Shown here in pieces: positions 61,081 through 64,000 of a DNA stretch of 64,000 bases. Location of the stretch: contig NC_015185.1 of NCBI RefSeq assembly GCF_000191045.1, positions 1,184,501-1,248,500 on the forward strand, read 5' to 3'. The notes below the pieces were generated by a model. It had not been told where the DNA came from, did no database searches, and worked only from the letters and a program-made list of their open reading frames with translations. How positions within the stretch are numbered: the first letter of the stretch is position 1; each line of letters starts with the position of its first letter. The stretch comes from Desulfurobacterium thermolithotrophum DSM 11699 (GTDB taxonomy: Bacteria > Aquificota > Aquificia > Desulfurobacteriales > Desulfurobacteriaceae). A program made the position numbers and the translations under genes.

Positions 61081-63891
61081 ATGAAGGATAAAATCATAAT
61101 TAAAGGTGCACGTCAACACAATTTAAAAAATATTGATCTTGAAATTCCTAAGAATAGTTTGGTTGTTATTACTGGAGTTTCTGGTTCAGGAAAATCATCT
61201 CTTGCCTTTGACACTCTCTACGCTGAGGGTCAGAGGCGTTATGTTGAAAGTCTTTCTGCCTATGCAAGGCAGTTCCTTGAGCTTATGGAAAAACCAGACG
61301 TTGACCTGATAGAAGGACTTTCTCCTGCTATATCCATTGAGCAGAAGACGGTTTCTAAGAATCCCCGTTCAACAGTTGGAACAACGACAGAGATTCACGA
61401 CTATTTGAGAGTTCTCTTTGCAAGAGCTGGTACACCTTGCTGTCCAAAGTGCAACGTTCCTATTGAACCTCAAACTATTCAGGAAATAGTTGACAGGATT
61501 TTAAAACTTGAAGGGAAAAGGATAATTATCATTTCTCCTGTCGTAAGGGAAAGAAAAGGAGAACATAGAGAACTGATAGAGAGACTTTTCAAACAAGGAT
61601 TTAGAAGACTCAGGATTGATGGAAAAGAATACAGAATAGAAGAAGCTTTAAACCTTAAGCTTGAGAAGAAAGTAAAACATACAATAGAAGTAATTGTTGA
61701 TAGATTAAAGGTAAATCCAAAGGATAAAACAAGAATTGCAGACTCTGTTGAGATAGCAGTAAATCTCTCTGAAGGTCTTGTTACGCTGCAAGATTACGAT
61801 ACAAAAGAGGAGGAGACTTTTTCAACAAAGGGTGCCTGTCCTATTTGTGGATTTAGCTATAAGGAAATTTCCCCAAGGCTATTTTCTTTCAATAGTCCCC
61901 TTGGAGCATGTCCTGAGTGTGGAGGACTCGGCTTTAGGCTTACAATAGATCCAGACCTTTTAATTGACTGGGATAAACCGATTATAGAAGCTATTGAACT
62001 TGTTGAAAAAGCAAAATTTGAGTACTTAAAGGATTTAATAGAAACAGGATGTGAATATTTAGGAATTTCCTCTTATACGAAAGCTTCAAAGTTGTCAAAA
62101 AAGGAACTCGACTTTCTTTTCTATGCAGAGAAACAGGAATTAAGAGTCTTTAACACAGTTCCTTATAGCCGTGGAAACTATAAACCTTACTACTTTGAAG
62201 GAATAATCAGACACCTTGAAAGACGGTATATGGAATCAGAATCTGATTACGTTAAAGAATTGATAGAGCCATATCTTAGAGAAGTTACATGTGAAAAGTG
62301 TAAGGGAAGAAGGTTAAATGAAGAAGCTCTTTCTGTAAAGATTGGTGGGCTTAATATTGCTGAAGTTGAATTTATGAGTGTTAAAGAGTGTTATGAGTTC
62401 TTTAAAAGGATGAAGTTTTCAGGTCAAAAAGCAATTGTTGCTGAAAGAGTTTTAAAAGAAGTAAAGAATAGACTTAAGTTCTTACTCGATGTTGGTCTTG
62501 ACTATTTAACCCTTGATAGGAGAACTTCTACTCTTTCCGGTGGTGAGTCTCAAAGAATAAGACTTGCAACACAAATAGGTTCACGGCTTACAGGAGTTCT
62601 CTATGTTCTTGATGAGCCAAGTATAGGTCTTCACCAAAGAGATAACAGAAGGCTTATTGATACCCTTAAAGGTTTGAGGGATCTTGGTAATACTGTTGTT
62701 GTTGTTGAACATGACATTGAAACTATAGAAAGTGCCGACTTTATCGTTGATATGGGGCCAGGTGCTGGAGTCCATGGTGGTGAAGTTGTTGCTGTAGGAA
62801 CGCCGGAAGAGATAAAGAGTAGTGAAAGATCTCTGACGGGTAAGTACCTTTCTGGTAAGCTGAAGATTGAAGTTCCCAAAGAGAGGAGAAAACCCGCAGA
62901 TAAGTGGTTGCGGATAATTGGCGCAAGGGAACACAACCTTAAAAACATTACTGTTGAGATTCCATTGGGACTTTTTGTCTGTGTTACCGGTGTTTCAGGT
63001 TCGGGAAAATCTACTTTAATAAACGAAATCCTTTATAAAGCATTGGCAAAGGAAATCTATAAAAGTAAGGTAACTCCTGGAAAACATGACAGGATTGAGG
63101 GACTTGAGTTTGTTGATAAAGTTGTGAGAGTTGATCAGTCTCCAATTGGCAGGACTCCAAGATCAAACCCAGCCACTTATGTAGATGTTTTTACACATAT
63201 CAGGGAACTCTTTGCTGCAACTCCAGAAGCAAGGGCAAGAGGTTATAAAAAGGGAAGATTTTCATTTAATGTTCCAGGTGGTAGGTGTGAAGCCTGTAAG
63301 GGTGATGGAGTTGTAAAGATTGAGATGCATTTTTTGCCAGATGTCTATGTAACCTGTGAAACTTGCGGTGGGAAACGCTACAACAGAGAAACTCTTGAGA
63401 TTACTTATAAAGGTAAGAACATTTACGACATTCTTGAAATGACCGTTGAGGAAGCTATAGAGTTCTTCAAAAATCATCCAAAAATCCTAAATAAACTCCA
63501 AACCCTTTATGATGTAGGTTTAGGTTACATAAAACTAGGACAACCTGCAACAACCCTTTCAGGTGGCGAAGCGCAGAGAATAAAACTTGCAAAAGAACTT
63601 TCTAAAAAGGGAACAGGAAAAACCGTTTATATCCTTGATGAACCAACAACGGGACTTCACATACACGATATAAAAAAATTAATAGATGTTCTTCAAAGAC
63701 TTGTAGATAAAGGTAATACAGTAATAGTCATTGAACATAACCTTGACTTTATAAAATGTGCCGACTGGATAATTGATCTTGGCCCTGAAGGGGGAAATAG
63801 GGGTGGAGAAGTCGTTGCTATAGGAAGTCCTGAAGAAGTTGCAAAGACAGATACCTGGACAGGTAAGTTTTTAAGAGAAGTTCTGTCGTAG
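61081..63891 (+). CDS. uvrA: excinuclease ABC subunit A
   Basis: UvrA, 936 residues, damage recognition in nucleotide excision repair. Two ABC ATPase modules: Walker [36 protein letters not shown] near residue 35 and [15 protein letters not shown] near 640; signatures [17 protein letters not shown] and [16 protein letters not shown]. Zinc modules: [11 protein letters not shown] with CPICGFSY and [10 protein letters not shown], and [41 protein letters not shown] at 61081 follows TTTGGAGAG; a TTG nine codons upstream is less likely. Normal length. Confidence 0.98.
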   Translation: MKDKIIIKGARQHNLKNIDLEIPKNSLVVITGVSGSGKSSLAFDTLYAEGQRRYVESLSAYARQFLELMEKPDVDLIEGLSPAISIEQKTVSKNPRSTVGTTTEIHDYLRVLFARAGTPCCPKCNVPIEPQTIQEIVDRILKLEGKRIIIISPVVRERKGEHRELIERLFKQGFRRLRIDGKEYRIEEALNLKLEKKVKHTIEVIVDRLKVNPKDKTRIADSVEIAVNLSEGLVTLQDYDTKEEETFSTKGACPICGFSYKEISPRLFSFNSPLGACPECGGLGFRLTIDPDLLIDWDKPIIEAIELVEKAKFEYLKDLIETGCEYLGISSYTKASKLSKKELDFLFYAEKQELRVFNTVPYSRGNYKPYYFEGIIRHLERRYMESESDYVKELIEPYLREVTCEKCKGRRLNEEALSVKIGGLNIAEVEFMSVKECYEFFKRMKFSGQKAIVAERVLKEVKNRLKFLLDVGLDYLTLDRRTSTLSGGESQRIRLATQIGSRLTGVLYVLDEPSIGLHQRDNRRLIDTLKGLRDLGNTVVVVEHDIETIESADFIVDMGPGAGVHGGEVVAVGTPEEIKSSERSLTGKYLSGKLKIEVPKERRKPADKWLRIIGAREHNLKNITVEIPLGLFVCVTGVSGSGKSTLINEILYKALAKEIYKSKVTPGKHDRIEGLEFVDKVVRVDQSPIGRTPRSNPATYVDVFTHIRELFAATPEARARGYKKGRFSFNVPGGRCEACKGDGVVKIEMHFLPDVYVTCETCGGKRYNRETLEITYKGKNIYDILEMTVEEAIEFFKNHPKILNKLQTLYDVGLGYIKLGQPATTLSGGEAQRIKLAKELSKKGTGKTVYILDEPTTGLHIHDIKKLIDVLQRLVDKGNTVIVIEHNLDFIKCADWIIDLGPEGGNRGGEVVAIGSPEEVAKTDTWTGKFLREVLS

Positions 63892-63944
63892 AAAAAGAAA
63901 AATAAAAGAAATGTTAGCTGTTTGAAGGGGAAATATACAGTTAG

Positions 63945-63998
63945 GTTATATATTTGAGTAAGTTCATCTATTCTTACAAGTTGCTCTAGTTTTTCATT
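63945..63998 (-). pseudogene. possible fragment of a GGDEF-domain gene
   Basis: On the minus strand, read from the window edge, one frame gives NEKLEQLVRIDELTQIYN, which resembles the start of a GGDEF domain (L..L...D.LTG.YNR). After this the match ends: the next residues are not GGDEF-like and the frame runs into antisense of uvrA. It may be the 3' end of a broken diguanylate cyclase gene whose rest lies beyond 64000, or chance. Confidence 0.3.
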
Positions 63999-64000
63999 TA

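Overview
The window is a gene-dense, AT-rich stretch of a bacterial chromosome. The gene content suggests a flagellated, probably thermophilic and largely anaerobic chemolithotroph, most likely a Desulfurobacterium/Thermovibrio-type member of the Aquificota. This is inferred from gene content and protein style: the nuo membrane arm next to a DsrE-type sulfur protein, an exported superoxide reductase, very compact overlapping genes, and a Lys/Glu/Ile-rich proteome. No rRNA or tRNA gene is visible, so the placement is not proven.

Layout. 1-5.3 kb: the end of an NADH/ferredoxin:quinone oxidoreductase operon (nuoK'-L-M-N) followed by a DsrE-family protein. 5.3-6.9 kb: a TnpB-only IS200/IS605-type unit with a hairpin-rich candidate omega RNA, facing a small ribbon-helix-helix gene. 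7-14.6 kb: yhaM-purM-purN, an M16 peptidase homologue lacking its zinc motif, DUF523, a nitronate-monooxygenase-like flavoenzyme, cpoB/ybgF, an unknown gene and inositol-1-phosphate synthase. panD faces back from a shared terminator. 15.1-22.1 kb: a MEMO1-like gene, an ArsR regulator with thioredoxin, thioredoxin reductase and a TlpA-like lipoprotein, then engB, recN, an NhaD-like antiporter and yqhA.

22.1-50.1 kb: a large flagellar cluster on one strand (fliG-fliM-fliN-flgF-flgG-flgA-flgH-flgI-flgJ'-flhA-flhF-flhG-fliA-fliK?-TPR-flgB-flgC-fliE-fliF-fliH-fliI-flgD-flgE-fliL-second fliN-fliO-fliP-fliQ-fliR-flhB). Many genes overlap. It meets an opposite-strand trio: a PilZ protein, FliJ and a MotE-like protein. 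Together these encode the rod, MS and C rings, export gate, ATPase complex, P/L rings, hook, placement factors (FlhF/FlhG) and sigma-28. Flagellin, filament cap, MotA/MotB and the chemotaxis genes are not in the window.

50.1-50.5 kb: the longest gap. It holds the decayed right end of an IS481-type element, then a strong promoter, a C-rich stretch and a near-perfect terminator, i.e. a candidate small RNA. 50.5-57.3 kb: mnmA overlapping an F1Fo ATP synthase operon (b', b, delta, alpha, gamma, beta, epsilon; a and c subunits absent). 57.3-59 kb: a Tat-exported superoxide reductase on the minus strand, then an intact IS481-family element (57907-59031) with 28-29 bp inverted repeats and a 5 bp target duplication. 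59-64 kb: rplM-rpsI-argC, uvrA, and what may be a scrap of a GGDEF gene at the edge.

The strongest unusual signals are: (1) both IS481 copies end exactly 5 bp before a TTGACA promoter element; (2) a promoter-to-terminator unit with a CCUCC-rich, anti-Shine-Dalgarno-like sequence; (3) an IS481 leader in which the terminal repeat can fold over the transposase ribosome-binding site; (4) a TnpB lacking the usual RuvC-II glutamate, paired head-to-head with a ribbon-helix-helix protein; (5) a Fur/PerR-like palindrome between the -35 and -10 of the superoxide reductase gene.
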